From: Candidatus Accumulibacter necessarius
GTDB lineage: Bacteria > Pseudomonadota > Gammaproteobacteria > Burkholderiales > Rhodocyclaceae
NCBI GenBank assembly: GCA_017302435.1
Contig: JAFLDL010000044.1
Location: 1 to 37,453 of the forward strand
Reading direction: 5' to 3'
DNA: 37,453 nt
Shown: positions 8,510 to 16,849 of the stretch, in pieces
How positions within the stretch are numbered: position 1 is the stretch's first letter
How the letters are laid out: each line of letters starts with the position of its first letter
The notes under the pieces: model-generated
Told to the model about the DNA's origin: nothing
The model's input: the letters and a program-made list of their open reading frames with translations, nothing else
Database searches by the model: none
Program-made: the position numbers and the translations under genes

Positions 8510-9642
8510 TCCTCACACAGGAACAGGAAATGATCCGCGATTCGCTGCGCGACTTTGCGCAGGAACGCCTGGCGCCCTTCGCCGCCGAATGGGATCGTCA
8601 CCACATCTTCCCGGCTGAAGCCCTGCGCGAACTCGGCGAACTCGGCGCGCTCGGCATGGTCGTCCCCGAACAGTGGGGAGGCGCCGGCATGGACTACATG
8701 TCGCTGGTGCTGGTGATCGAAGAGATCGCCGCCGGTGACGGCGCCACCTCGACCATCGTCAGCGTGCAGAACTCGCTGGCCTGCGGCATCACCATGAAGT
8801 ATGGCAGCGACGAGCAGAAGGAAACCTGGCTGAAGCCACTGGCGCGCGGCGAGATGCTCGGCTGCTTCTGCCTGACCGAGCCACATACCGGCTCCGACGC
8901 GGCCGCGATCACCACCCGTGCCGACCACGACGGCGATTTCTTTGTCCTCAACGGCGTCAAGCAGTTCATCACCACCGGCAAGTATGCGCAGGTGGCGATC
9001 GTCTTCGCCGTCACCGACAAGGCTGCCGGCAAGAAAGGTATCTCCTGCTTCCTGGTGCCGACCGACACCCCCGGCTACATCGTCGCGAGGATTGAGGAGA
9101 AGATGGGTCAGCGCGCATCGGACACCGCGCAGATCCTGTTCGAGAACTGCCGCATCCCTGCCTCGTGCCTGCTCGGCAAGGAAGGCGACGGCTATCGGAT
9201 TGCCCTGTCAAATCTGGAAGCAGGCCGCATCGGCATCGCCGCCCAGTCAGTGGGCATGGCGCGAGCCGCTTTCGAAGCGGCGGTGCAGTACGCCAAGGAA
9301 CGGGAGACCTTCGGCAAGCCAATCATCGAGCATCAGGCAGTCAGCTTTCGCCTCGCCGACATGGCGACTCAGATCGACGCCGCCCGCCTGATGGTCTGGC
9401 GCGCCGCGACCTTCAAGGACGCCGGCAAGCCCTGTCTCAAGGAAGCGTCGATGGCCAAGATGTTTGCCTCAGAGATGGCCGAGAAAGTCTGTTCCGACGC
9501 GATCCAGATCCTCGGCGGCTACGGTTATGTCAGCGACTTCCCGGTCGAGCGGATCTATCGCGACGTCCGTGTCTGCCAGATTTACGAGGGCGCCAACGAC
9601 ATCCAGCGCCTGGTGATCGGCCGCGCCGTAGCGGGCGACTAG
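8506..9642 (+). CDS. Acyl-CoA dehydrogenase (short/branched-chain type)
   Basis: This 378-residue FAD enzyme oxidises an acyl-CoA to the enoyl-CoA and donates electrons to ETF. It has LGCFCLTEPHTGSDAAAI and KQFITTGKYAQVAIVFA for flavin and substrate binding, and ILGGYGYVSDFPVERIYRD near the C terminus. The catalytic Glu is in QIYEGANDIQR (E361), the usual position for butyryl-, short/branched-chain and isobutyryl-CoA dehydrogenases. This separates it from LiuA, whose base lies elsewhere, so the two are not functionally interchangeable duplicates. The exact acyl chain cannot be read from sequence; the setting in a liu cluster suggests a branched-chain amino-acid intermediate. The ATG at 8506 overlaps the EamA stop codon. 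A broken thioesterase gene starts one base after its stop. Confidence 0.92.
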   Translation: MILTQEQEMIRDSLRDFAQERLAPFAAEWDRHHIFPAEALRELGELGALGMVVPEQWGGAGMDYMSLVLVIEEIAAGDGATSTIVSVQNSLACGITMKYGSDEQKETWLKPLARGEMLGCFCLTEPHTGSDAAAITTRADHDGDFFVLNGVKQFITTGKYAQVAIVFAVTDKAAGKKGISCFLVPTDTPGYIVARIEEKMGQRASDTAQILFENCRIPASCLLGKEGDGYRIALSNLEAGRIGIAAQSVGMARAAFEAAVQYAKERETFGKPIIEHQAVSFRLADMATQIDAARLMVWRAATFKDAGKPCLKEASMAKMFASEMAEKVCSDAIQILGGYGYVSDFPVERIYRDVRVCQIYEGANDIQRLVIGRAVAGD

Positions 9643-9643
9643 C

Positions 9644-9960
9644 GTGAGCCGGAGCGTTCTGCACGCAGCGACAGTCATCGCACTCGCCGATACGTCGGCT
9701 GGCTATGCAACCATCGCGCATCTGTCGGAAGGCGCCGATGGCTTCACGAAAATCGAACTGAAGACCAATTCCCTCGGCACGCTGACCGAGGGCGTGTTGC
9801 TGTGCACGGCAAGCGCCTTGCACAGCGGGCACACGACGCAGGTCCGGATAGCGAAGTGAGCAGCGAGAATGGACGGCGACTGGCGCTGTTCCGGTGTACG
9901 CAGATGACGTTGTTGCCGAAGTCTGCACTGATCGGAAATGAAGCTCAACCCGGAACGTAG
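9644..9960 (+). pseudogene. Decayed PaaI-family thioesterase (5' truncated and frameshifted)
   Basis: The first part, read from 9644, gives VIALADTSAGYATIAHL and then GFTKIELKTNSLGTLTEGVLL, the core of a PaaI hotdog thioesterase, but stops at TGA 9857-9859 after HTTQVRIAK. From 9856 a different frame continues the family pattern exactly where the first leaves off: SSENGRRLALFRCTQMTLLP, stopping at 9958-9960. The two halves together make the C-terminal two thirds of a normal protein, so a frameshift lies near 9845-9857. The N-terminal 40-50 residues are missing, because the preceding dehydrogenase gene ends one base before the remnant, and the usual HGG is degenerate (LHAAT). It differs clearly from the intact thioesterase at 4591 and is not its copy. 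Confidence 0.75.
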
Positions 9961-10186
9961 TCAAAGAAGAGCCACCCGCTGAAAGCGTGCATAGCGGACA
10001 CGACGGAACAGCCTTCAGGTAAGCGCGCCGCCCCGGGCTCGCTGACAGGGAAAAGCGATCGTCGCCGGTCACCGCCGCTTGCCTGTCACAGGCTTGGCGC
10101 ACTCAGTGTCGAATTTTCTTACACCGATCCAGCTCCAACCGCGTTGTTTTCACATATCACGTTGATTTAACAACAGTGGATTGGCC
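9961..10186. other. Intergenic region upstream of the PEP-CTERM gene
   Basis: No gene is convincing here. The stretch holds a short inverted repeat, GCCTG-TCA-CAGGC, at 10081-10093 and a 17-base TGT...ACA element at 10107-10123. From about 10110 it turns AT-rich just before the sigma-54-type promoter, so it looks like an upstream activating region. Confidence 0.5.
10107..10123 (+). promoter_or_regulatory. Candidate activator-binding element for the sigma-54 promoter
   Basis: TGTCGAATTTTCTTACA is a 17-base imperfect inverted repeat with TGT/ACA ends and an AT-rich centre, about 64 bases upstream of the -24 box. That distance suits an enhancer-binding protein such as PrsR, known to act with RpoN on PEP-CTERM genes in related floc-forming bacteria. 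The assignment to PrsR is inference; only the repeat and its position are seen. Confidence 0.35.
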
Positions 10187-10201
10187 TGGCCCGGAATGTG
10201 C
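10187..10201 (+). promoter_or_regulatory. Sigma-54 (-24/-12) promoter of the PEP-CTERM gene
   Basis: TGGCCCGGAATGTGC matches the RpoN consensus TGGCAC-N5-TTGC at eight of ten defined positions. The invariant GG and GC are correctly spaced. It lies 52 bases upstream of the chosen ATG at 10254, so the transcript would start near 10213 with a leader of about 40 bases. Confidence 0.65.
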
Positions 10202-10253
10202 TTTAACCCTTACAGGTCGGCACATTATGTTCATATCTTCCACGGAGACTCGG

Positions 10254-10901
10254 ATGTCTATCAAAAGGCTTATACCCTCGCTGTTCCTCATTGCCGGCAT
10301 CGCGCTCAGTGCGCCGAGCCAGGCGGTAGTGCTGCTCTCGGACGGCTTCGATGCGGACTCACAAAGCACAGTTCTCAACTTCAACAATCTGATCAACTGG
10401 ACGGTGTCAGACGGAACGATTGACTACATTCGAAGCGGCGACTATGGCATATCCTGCGTCGGTGGCAGTGGCGGCTGCCTGGACATGGATGGTTCGACGA
10501 GCGACGCGGGCAGGATTACCAGCAGAGCAACATTTAGTCTCCTGCCTGGCGTGACGTACTTTGTTGACGCGACGATTTCCGGGAATCAGCGTGGAGGTAG
10601 CTCGGACGAGATCAGTTTTGGCTTTCTCGACGCGAACACCAGCAATTTAATTGGCGGCGCCACCTTCAGTGGCATACCGAACTCTTCGCCCTTCGCGCCA
10701 CTCAGTCTTTCATTCAGTTCCAGTAACGCGCATACTGCCCGGCTATTCTTCGAAGGTGCGGGGCAAGACAACGTCGGTGTGATTCTCGACAACGTACTAT
10801 TCCGTGACAGCACGACAGGCGACCTGCCGGAGCCCGGTGCCCTCGCCCTGCTCGGCCTCGGTCTCGCCGGCCTTGCCACCTCCCGTCGCCGCAAGCACTA
10901 A
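10254..10901 (+). CDS. PEP-CTERM sorting domain-containing exoprotein
   Basis: The 215-residue secreted protein has a signal peptide (MSIKRLIPSLFLIAGIALSA, with a likely cut after SQA at residue 24). A Gly/Ser/Thr-rich beta-type body follows. It ends in a PEP-CTERM anchor: PEP at about 192-194, the hydrophobic helix GALALLGLGLAGLA and a basic RRRKH tail. Exosortase/archaeosortase-type enzymes such as EpsH process this signal, and the proteins go to the cell surface or exopolysaccharide matrix. The body shows a jelly-roll-like pattern (NNLINWTVSDGTIDYI, then TARLFFEGAGQDNVGVILDNV) as in carbohydrate-binding surface proteins, but no catalytic site is visible. The start at 10254 has GGAG 7 bases upstream; ATG 10227 is also in frame. 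It is a single-gene unit with its own sigma-54 promoter and terminator, independent of the liu genes around it. Confidence 0.9.
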   Translation: MSIKRLIPSLFLIAGIALSAPSQAVVLLSDGFDADSQSTVLNFNNLINWTVSDGTIDYIRSGDYGISCVGGSGGCLDMDGSTSDAGRITSRATFSLLPGVTYFVDATISGNQRGGSSDEISFGFLDANTSNLIGGATFSGIPNSSPFAPLSLSFSSSNAHTARLFFEGAGQDNVGVILDNVLFRDSTTGDLPEPGALALLGLGLAGLATSRRRKH

Positions 10902-10923
10902 TCAGCATTTGCCTGACGATACA

Positions 10924-10949
10924 GCCCCGCTATGGCGGGGCGTTTTGTT
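10924..10949 (+). terminator. Rho-independent terminator of the PEP-CTERM gene
   Basis: A perfect 7-base-pair GC stem, GCCCCGC (10924-10930) and GCGGGGC (10935-10941), closes a TATG loop and is followed by GTTTTGTTT. It stands 22 bases after the stop codon. Confidence 0.9.
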
Positions 10950-10951
10950 TG

Positions 10952-11320
10952 TCATGTAAGAAAACGCCTGCGCAAGACGAACGAAGCCCTGACCGCCAGC
11001 GAGGCTGCACCGATGAGATCAACGCCAGGCACGGTTTGCAGCAGGGCCAGCGCGTTTCGCTCGCTTGCCAACTCGCCGAGCAGGCGTGTCGAAACGGGCA
11101 GTGCTTCCAGTAGACGCCCGTGCTTTCCATGACCAAGTCGTAGGGATCAAGTGCCGCCGCCCAGGCCGCCAGAGCCCGCCGTTCCCGTTCGAACGCACCA
11201 AATTGCGGTTGCTCGATTCGTGTCTTGCTGGGCCGATTCCTTGATGATCGCGCATGCCGCGACTTGGGCCTGATGAACGTCGAGGCCAATGAATCGCTTG
11301 CGGATCGGAACCAGTTCCAT
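10952..11320 (-). pseudogene. IS110-family transposase remnant with internal deletion
   Basis: Read on the minus strand from ATG 11320, the first frame gives RFIGLDVHQAQVAACAIIKE, the IS110 N terminus with its first catalytic Asp. Near 11220 the coding moves to a second frame, giving QFGAFERERRALAAW and VMESTGVYWK with the catalytic Glu. Near 11110 it moves to a third frame, giving LLGELASERNALALLQTVPG and then VDLIGAASL, the C-terminal helix-hairpin-helix domain, and ends at TGA 10954-10952. The central ~200 residues and the last part of the protein, with the other catalytic Asp residues, are missing. This is a DEDD transposase broken by at least two frame changes and an internal deletion; it cannot be active. 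I found no terminal repeats, as expected for this family. Confidence 0.8.
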
Positions 11321-11657
11321 ACCGTCGCCTTTCGCAATAAACTTGAGGGCGGGAGGCGATGGGTGGCAGAACCGAAGTTGCCTGAAGGCGACAGGTCTCC
11401 AGCGGCCCTTTTGATGTGTGCGCTCGATGGCAGCAATGCGGGGTACGAGTCGGTTCAGCGGGTCACGTTAGCCTGCGGGGTCAAGCCGCCAAAATATCGC
11501 GCTACCTATACCCATTTGCTTCCCCAACCTGCATTTTCTTTCATCATCCGGGGTGACCGCCACTGCAATGACCATTAGCGGGGCAAAGCAAACCGCGCCA
11601 ACACGCTGCCAATAAGGCTTAATTTCTGACATTTACACACCTTGGGAGAAAGAAACC
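11321..11657. other. Intergenic flank of the IS110 remnant, upstream of the isomerase gene
   Basis: No gene is convincing in these 337 bases. The left part probably derives from the IS110 element's own end; the right part must contain the promoter of the 11658-17769 gene run. AT-rich sequence near 11610-11640 (GGCTTAATTTCTGACATTTACAC) is the likeliest promoter area, but no clear -35/-10 pair stands out. Confidence 0.4.
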
Positions 11658-12260
11658 ATGCCCCAGCCAATCGAATTCTATTTTGACTTCTCGTCTCCCT
11701 ATGGCTACCTCGCGTCGGAGAAAATCGACGACCTTGCCGCGCGCCACAACCGCAAGGTCAGGTGGCGGCCGATCCTGCTCGGCGTCATTTTCAAGCAGAC
11801 CGGCGGCGCGCCACTGACCACGCTGCCGCTCAAGGGCGAGTACTCGCTGCACGATTTCCGGCGTTCGGCGCGCTTCCTCGATGTACCGTACACGCACCCC
11901 GAGACCTTCCCGCTCGCCACCCAGCACGCTGCCCGCGCCTACTACTGGCTGCACGACCAGGACTGCGAGACGGCTCGTGCTTTCGCCCATGGCGTGTTTT
12001 GCGCCCTGTACCGCGACGGATGCAATATCTCTGACCTCGACGTGGTGCTCGAACTTGCGGCCCGACAGGGTGCCGACCGCGATACACTCCTCGAAGCGCT
12101 CAACGGCCCGGCGCTCAAGGAGCGCCTGAAAGAAGAATGCGAAGCCGCACTCGCCAAGGGCGTTTTTGGTTCGCCGTACATCATCGTGGACGGCGAACCG
12201 TTCTTTGGTGCCGACCGCCTGCCGCAGATCGAGCGCTGGCTGGGCTCTGGAGGTTTTTGA
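11658..12260 (+). CDS. 2-hydroxychromene-2-carboxylate isomerase-like protein (DsbA/kappa-GST fold)
   Basis: The 200-residue protein has a thioredoxin-like fold of the HCCA isomerase/kappa glutathione transferase family. The start, [19 protein letters not shown], holds the active-site Ser in place of the DsbA Cys pair. The end has [21 protein letters not shown], where the cis-Pro (SP) loop binds glutathione. The named family reaction belongs to naphthalene breakdown, but many members lie in other catabolic clusters and use glutathione for isomerisation. No aromatic pathway genes are nearby. Its stop codon overlaps the start of liuB by one base (TGATG), so it is tied to leucine catabolism by translation coupling, though its role there is unknown. 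GGGAGAAAG precedes the ATG. Confidence 0.88.
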   Translation: MPQPIEFYFDFSSPYGYLASEKIDDLAARHNRKVRWRPILLGVIFKQTGGAPLTTLPLKGEYSLHDFRRSARFLDVPYTHPETFPLATQHAARAYYWLHDQDCETARAFAHGVFCALYRDGCNISDLDVVLELAARQGADRDTLLEALNGPALKERLKEECEAALAKGVFGSPYIIVDGEPFFGADRLPQIERWLGSGGF

Positions 12261-13879
12261 TGCCAATCCTGCAAACCCAGCTCAACGTACGCAGCAACGA
12301 CTTCAAGGCCAACGTTGCAGCAATGGAAAACGTCGTCGCCGACCTGCGCGCGACGGTAGCGACGATCGCTCTGGGCGGCCCTGAATCTGCACGTCAGAAG
12401 CACCTGGCACGCGGCAAGCTGCTGCCGCGCGAGCGGGTCAATGCGCTGATCGATCCTGGCTCGGCCTTCCTCGAACTATCGCAGCTGGCTGCCTACGGCA
12501 TGTATGGCGAGGCACACCCCTTCGAGGTCCCGGCAGCGTCGCTGATCACCGGCATCGGCCGCGTGAACGGCGTCGAGTGCATGATCGTTGCCAACGATGC
12601 GACGGTGAAAGGCGGCACCTATTACCCGCTGACGGTCAAGAAGCACCTGCGAGCGCAGGAGATTGCCGGCGAGAACCGTCTGCCGTGCATCTATCTGGTC
12701 GATTCGGGTGGTGCCTTCCTGCCGATGCAGGACGAGGTCTTCCCCGACAAGGAGCATTTCGGACGCATCTTCTACAATCAGGCCAACCTGTCGGCCGCCG
12801 GCGTTCCGCAGATTGCTGCCGTGATGGGTTCGTGCACGGCGGGCGGTGCTTACGTGCCGGCAATGTCCGACGAGTCGATCATTGTCAAGAACCAGGGCAC
12901 CATCTTTCTCGGCGGGCCGCCGTTGGTCAAGGCGGCGACCGGCGAGGTGGTGAGTGCCGAAGACCTCGGCGGCGCCGACGTCCATACGCGGATTTCCGGC
13001 GTCGCCGATCACTATGCGGAAAACGACGCGCATGCGCTGGCGATTGCCCGGCGAATTGTCGGCCACCTCAACTGGCGCAAGCAGCCGCCGCTCAGTCTGC
13101 GCGAACCGCACGCCCCGCTCTACCCGGCGGAAGAACTTTATGGCGTGATTCCGACCGATGCCAAGAAACCCTTCGACGTGCGCGAGATCGTCGCCCGGAT
13201 CGTCGACGGATCGGATTTCGACGAGTTCAAGGCTCGTTACGGGACGACGATCATCTGCGGCTTCGCCCGCCTCTGGGGCTACCCGCTGGGGATTGTCGCC
13301 AACAACGGTATCCTTTTCTCCGAGTCTTCGCTGAAGGCGGCGCATTTCATCGAACTCTGCGCGCAGCGTGGCATCCCGCTGCTCTTCCTGCAGAACATCA
13401 CCGGCTTCATGGTCGGGCGCAAGTACGAAAACGGCGGCATTGCCCGCGACGGCGCGAAGATGGTCACCGCCGTCGCCTGCGCCAGTGTGCCCAAGTTCAC
13501 GGTGGTCATCGGCGGCTCCTTCGGCGCCGGCAACTACGGCATGTGCGGCCGCGCTTACTCGCCGCGTTTCCTCTGGATGTGGCCAAATGCGCGCATCTCG
13601 GTGATGGGCGGCGAGCAGGCGGCGAACGTGCTGGCGACGGTTCGGCGCGACGGACTCGAGGCGGCCGGCAAGGCCTGGAGCGCCGACGACGAAGAGGCCT
13701 TCAAGGCTCCGATCCGCGACCAGTACGAGCAGCAGGGTCACCCCTACTACGCCAGTGCCCGCCTCTGGGACGACGGTATCATCGATCCCGCCGACACCCG
13801 GCGGGTGGTCGGTCTGGGATTGTCGGCGGCGCTGAACGCCGACGCCGAAGCGACCCGGTTCGGCATTTTCCGGATGTGA
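12260..13879 (+). CDS. liuB: 3-methylcrotonyl-CoA carboxylase, carboxyltransferase (beta) subunit
   Basis: This subunit moves carboxyl from biotin on LiuD to 3-methylcrotonyl-CoA, giving 3-methylglutaconyl-CoA. The 539-residue length fits the family (about 535). The N-terminal half has [20 protein letters not shown], then [20 protein letters not shown] and [15 protein letters not shown]. The C-terminal half has [18 protein letters not shown] and [19 protein letters not shown] with a [16 protein letters not shown] motif. These make the two crotonase-fold halves that form the acyl-CoA and biotin sites. [16 protein letters not shown] is typical of MCC rather than propionyl-CoA carboxylase. Its biotin partner LiuD is encoded one gene downstream. 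Confidence 0.95.
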   Translation: MPILQTQLNVRSNDFKANVAAMENVVADLRATVATIALGGPESARQKHLARGKLLPRERVNALIDPGSAFLELSQLAAYGMYGEAHPFEVPAASLITGIGRVNGVECMIVANDATVKGGTYYPLTVKKHLRAQEIAGENRLPCIYLVDSGGAFLPMQDEVFPDKEHFGRIFYNQANLSAAGVPQIAAVMGSCTAGGAYVPAMSDESIIVKNQGTIFLGGPPLVKAATGEVVSAEDLGGADVHTRISGVADHYAENDAHALAIARRIVGHLNWRKQPPLSLREPHAPLYPAEELYGVIPTDAKKPFDVREIVARIVDGSDFDEFKARYGTTIICGFARLWGYPLGIVANNGILFSESSLKAAHFIELCAQRGIPLLFLQNITGFMVGRKYENGGIARDGAKMVTAVACASVPKFTVVIGGSFGAGNYGMCGRAYSPRFLWMWPNARISVMGGEQAANVLATVRRDGLEAAGKAWSADDEEAFKAPIRDQYEQQGHPYYASARLWDDGIIDPADTRRVVGLGLSAALNADAEATRFGIFRM

Positions 13880-13888
13880 GGGGCCTTG

Positions 13889-14683
13889 ATGAGTGAGTAT
13901 CAAGCGATATTGACCGAAGTCGACGGCAACGTCGGTATCCTGACGCTGAACAAGGCGCCGCGTCACAATGCCTTCGACGAGCAGCTGATCGCCGAGATCA
14001 CCGAGGGGCTGCGCGAGCTCGAGCTGGACACCCGCGTTCGCGCCGTCGTGCTGTCGTCCACCGGCAAGAGCTTTTGTGCCGGAGCCGACCTGACCTGGAT
14101 GAAGCGCGCAGCCGGGTACTCGCATGAGGAGAATCTGCGCGATGCCAACCGGCTCGCCGAGCTCATGTCGACGCTCAATGAACTCTCGAAACCGACGATT
14201 GCCCGCGTGCAGGGGCCGGCTTACGGTGGCGGCGTCGGCCTGATCGCGGCTTGCGACATTGCTGTCGGCACCTATGACGCAGTTTTTTCGCTCAGTGAGG
14301 TCAAACTGGGAATCGTGCCGGCGGTAATCAGTCCCTATGTCCTGGCGGCCATCGGCGAACGCTATAGCCGTCGCTACATGCTGACCGCCGAGCGCTTCTC
14401 CGCCGCGGAGGCCTACCGGATCGGTCTGCTGCACGAGCTTGTCCCCGGCGAGGAACAGCTCGACGAGGCGATTGCGGAGATCCTCGACAGCCTGCTGGCC
14501 AACGGCCCGCAGGCTCAGGCCGAGTGCAAGACGCTGATTCGCATTGTTGCTGGCCAGCCGATCGACGAGGAAACGATTGCCGAGACGGCGCAGCGTATCA
14601 CACGGGTGCGTGCCAGCCCCGAAGGCAGGGAAGGTCTGGCGGCCTTTCTCGACAAGCGGCAGCCCAACTGGATAGCCGACTGA
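13889..14683 (+). CDS. liuC: Methylglutaconyl-CoA hydratase (enoyl-CoA hydratase/isomerase family)
   Basis: The 264-residue crotonase-fold protein would hydrate 3-methylglutaconyl-CoA to HMG-CoA, the step between LiuB/LiuD and LiuE. Motifs are SFCAGADLTWMKRAAGY, where the oxyanion hole is formed by backbone NH of the Ala/Gly segment, and ARVQGPAYGGGVGLIAACDI, followed by FSLSEVKLGIVPAVISPYV, which carries the catalytic-region Glu. Family alone does not fix the substrate. The place between liuB and liuD and the MCC context make the methylglutaconyl-CoA assignment strong. The start at ATG 13889 follows GTGAGGGG; TTG 13886 would add one Met. The gap from liuB is 9 bases, and liuD follows after 129 bases. 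Confidence 0.92.
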   Translation: MSEYQAILTEVDGNVGILTLNKAPRHNAFDEQLIAEITEGLRELELDTRVRAVVLSSTGKSFCAGADLTWMKRAAGYSHEENLRDANRLAELMSTLNELSKPTIARVQGPAYGGGVGLIAACDIAVGTYDAVFSLSEVKLGIVPAVISPYVLAAIGERYSRRYMLTAERFSAAEAYRIGLLHELVPGEEQLDEAIAEILDSLLANGPQAQAECKTLIRIVAGQPIDEETIAETAQRITRVRASPEGREGLAAFLDKRQPNWIAD

Positions 14684-14812
14684 AATGCTGACTACCCGGA
14701 AAAAGAACCCGGCTCGTCGATATTCGGCGGGCTGCTGTGGACGACCTGCCGGGCTACACCGGGGACGCTTCCTGCACTGTAAACTGGCGCTGTGAAGCGG
14801 AAAGGGTGCTCG

Positions 14813-16849
14813 ATGTTTGCCAAGATTCTGATTGCCAACCGCGGCGAGATCGCCTGTCGCGTGATCCGGACGGCACGCCGTATGGGCATCCGCACCGTTG
14901 CCGTCTACTCCGAGGCCGATGCCAACGCGCGCCACGTGCGCCTCGCCGACGAAGCCGTGTGTATCGGTCCGGCTGCCGCCCGCGAGTCCTACCTGGTCGC
15001 TGACCGGCTTCTCGATGCCGCCTGCCGGTCCGGCGCGCAGGCCGTCCATCCCGGCTACGGCTTTCTCTCCGAAAACGACCGTTTTGCCGACGCCTGCGCG
15101 GCCGCCGGAATCGTATTCATCGGTCCGCCGGCCACAGCGATCCGCGCCATGGGTTCGAAATCCGCGGCCAAGACGCTGATGGCCGCTGCCGGTGTCCCGC
15201 TGACACCGGGTTACCATGGGGACGATCAGCAACCGGCGTTCCTGCAACGGCAGGCCGACGCCATCGGCTATCCGGTCCTGATCAAGGCGGCCGCCGGCGG
15301 TGGCGGCAAGGGCATGCGCCTGGTCGAGAAAAGCGAGGACTTCGCCGCCGGGCTGGCCTCGTGCCAACGCGAGGCGATCTCGTCATTTGGCTCCGATCAG
15401 GTGCTGATCGAAAAATACCTGCGCCGTTCGCGCCACATCGAGATCCAGATTTTTGCCGACATGCTGGGCAATTGCGTGCATCTGTTCGAGCGCGACTGCT
15501 CGGTGCAGCGCCGCCATCAGAAAGTGCTTGAAGAGGCACCGGCACCGGGCATGACGCCGGCTCGGCGCGCGGCGATGGGCCAGGCTGCCGTAGAGGCTGC
15601 CAAAGCGGTCGGCTACGTCGGCGCGGGAACGGTCGAGTTCATCGCCAGCGCCAGTTTCGCTGAGGACGGCAGCTTCTACTTCATGGAGATGAACACTCGC
15701 CTGCAGGTCGAGCATCCGGTGACCGAGATGATCACGGGACAGGATCTGGTCGAATGGCAATTGCGGGTTGCCAGCGGCGAACCGCTGCCCCTGCGACAGG
15801 ATCAGCTTGACATTCGCGGCCATGCACTCGAGGCACGCATCTATGCCGAGAACCCCGACCAGGAGTTCCTGCCGTCGACCGGCCGCCTGTTGCACCTCGC
15901 GCGGCCGGCAGAGAGTCTCAACGTTCGCGTCGATACGGGAATCGAACAGGGCGACGAAATCACGCCGTACTACGACCCGATGATTGCCAAGCTGATCGTC
16001 TGGGACGTTGACCGCCCTGCCGCGCTGGCACGCATGCGGCAGGCGCTGGCCGATTACCGCATCGTCGGCGTGAACACCAATATCGACTTCCTCTCGCGTC
16101 TGGTAGCCTGCCCGGCTTTCGCCAATGCCGATCTCGATACCGGCCTGATCGAGCGCAGCCGCGACTTTCTCTTCCCGGCCCGCAGTGAGCCGCCGAGCAG
16201 CGTTTTTTTCGTCGCCGCAGTTGCCGGCTTGCTGCGCGAACATGAGGCAGCTCTGGCTCGTGCCAGTCACTCGGGCGACCCCTGGTCGCCCTGGAGCCTG
16301 CACGACGGATGGCGGCTGAATATCCAGCCGAGGCGAACGCTCACCTACCGGAGTGGTGATGCCCTGCATGAAGTCATCATCGCTTATGAGGCCGATGGCT
16401 GGCGTTTGACGCTGGGCAGCGAGTCGGTCCTGGCGCGCGGCCGGTTTCTCGACAGTGGCCAGTTTGCCGGCCAACTGGCGATTGAACTCGATGATCGCCG
16501 CCTGGTGGCGAGCGTGATTGCGGTCACCGAGAAGCAGGAGCAGAAACGCCACGTCTTTCTCAATGGCACGAACTACGTCATTCTGCGCGACGATCCACTG
16601 CATCTCGTCGAAGCCGGCGGTGCGCATGGCGGCGGCCTGACCGCACCGATGCCGGGCAAGGTCATTGTCTTGCTGGCCGCGGCCGGCCAGCAGGTGGACA
16701 AGGGAGCGCCGCTGCTGATTCTCGAGGCGATGAAGATGGAACATACGATTACCGCGCCGACGAACGGCCGCGTCAAGGCATTCCGCTACGCGGCCGGCGA
16801 TCAGGTTGCCGATGGTGCCGAGCTGGTCGACTTCGAAGTGACGCAATGA
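14813..16849 (+). CDS. liuD: 3-methylcrotonyl-CoA carboxylase, biotin-carboxylase/BCCP (alpha) subunit
   Basis: This 678-residue subunit uses ATP and bicarbonate to carboxylate its own biotin, then hands the carboxyl to LiuB. The biotin carboxylase part (about 1-445) begins [20 protein letters not shown], has the ATP-grasp Gly-rich loop [11 protein letters not shown], and [20 protein letters not shown] for metal and bicarbonate binding. A linker of about 150 residues follows. The C-terminal carrier domain has [18 protein letters not shown] and [10 protein letters not shown], whose Lys (K641) carries biotin. I chose ATG 14813 because [10 protein letters not shown] starts the fold; an in-frame GTG at 14792 would add seven residues. 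The gene overlaps liuE by 4 bases (ATGATG). Confidence 0.95.
   Translation: MFAKILIANRGEIACRVIRTARRMGIRTVAVYSEADANARHVRLADEAVCIGPAAARESYLVADRLLDAACRSGAQAVHPGYGFLSENDRFADACAAAGIVFIGPPATAIRAMGSKSAAKTLMAAAGVPLTPGYHGDDQQPAFLQRQADAIGYPVLIKAAAGGGGKGMRLVEKSEDFAAGLASCQREAISSFGSDQVLIEKYLRRSRHIEIQIFADMLGNCVHLFERDCSVQRRHQKVLEEAPAPGMTPARRAAMGQAAVEAAKAVGYVGAGTVEFIASASFAEDGSFYFMEMNTRLQVEHPVTEMITGQDLVEWQLRVASGEPLPLRQDQLDIRGHALEARIYAENPDQEFLPSTGRLLHLARPAESLNVRVDTGIEQGDEITPYYDPMIAKLIVWDVDRPAALARMRQALADYRIVGVNTNIDFLSRLVACPAFANADLDTGLIERSRDFLFPARSEPPSSVFFVAAVAGLLREHEAALARASHSGDPWSPWSLHDGWRLNIQPRRTLTYRSGDALHEVIIAYEADGWRLTLGSESVLARGRFLDSGQFAGQLAIELDDRRLVASVIAVTEKQEQKRHVFLNGTNYVILRDDPLHLVEAGGAHGGGLTAPMPGKVIVLLAAAGQQVDKGAPLLILEAMKMEHTITAPTNGRVKAFRYAAGDQVADGAELVDFEVTQ

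Noticed and set aside
12476-15367. A 963-codon open frame on the minus strand
   Set aside because: It runs antisense through liuB, liuC and part of liuD, all of which have clear catalytic motifs. Long antisense frames are common in GC-rich genes with strong third-position bias, and its residues show no family pattern.
15383-16846. A 487-codon minus-strand frame opposite liuD
   Set aside because: It is antisense to a complete biotin carboxylase with all motifs.
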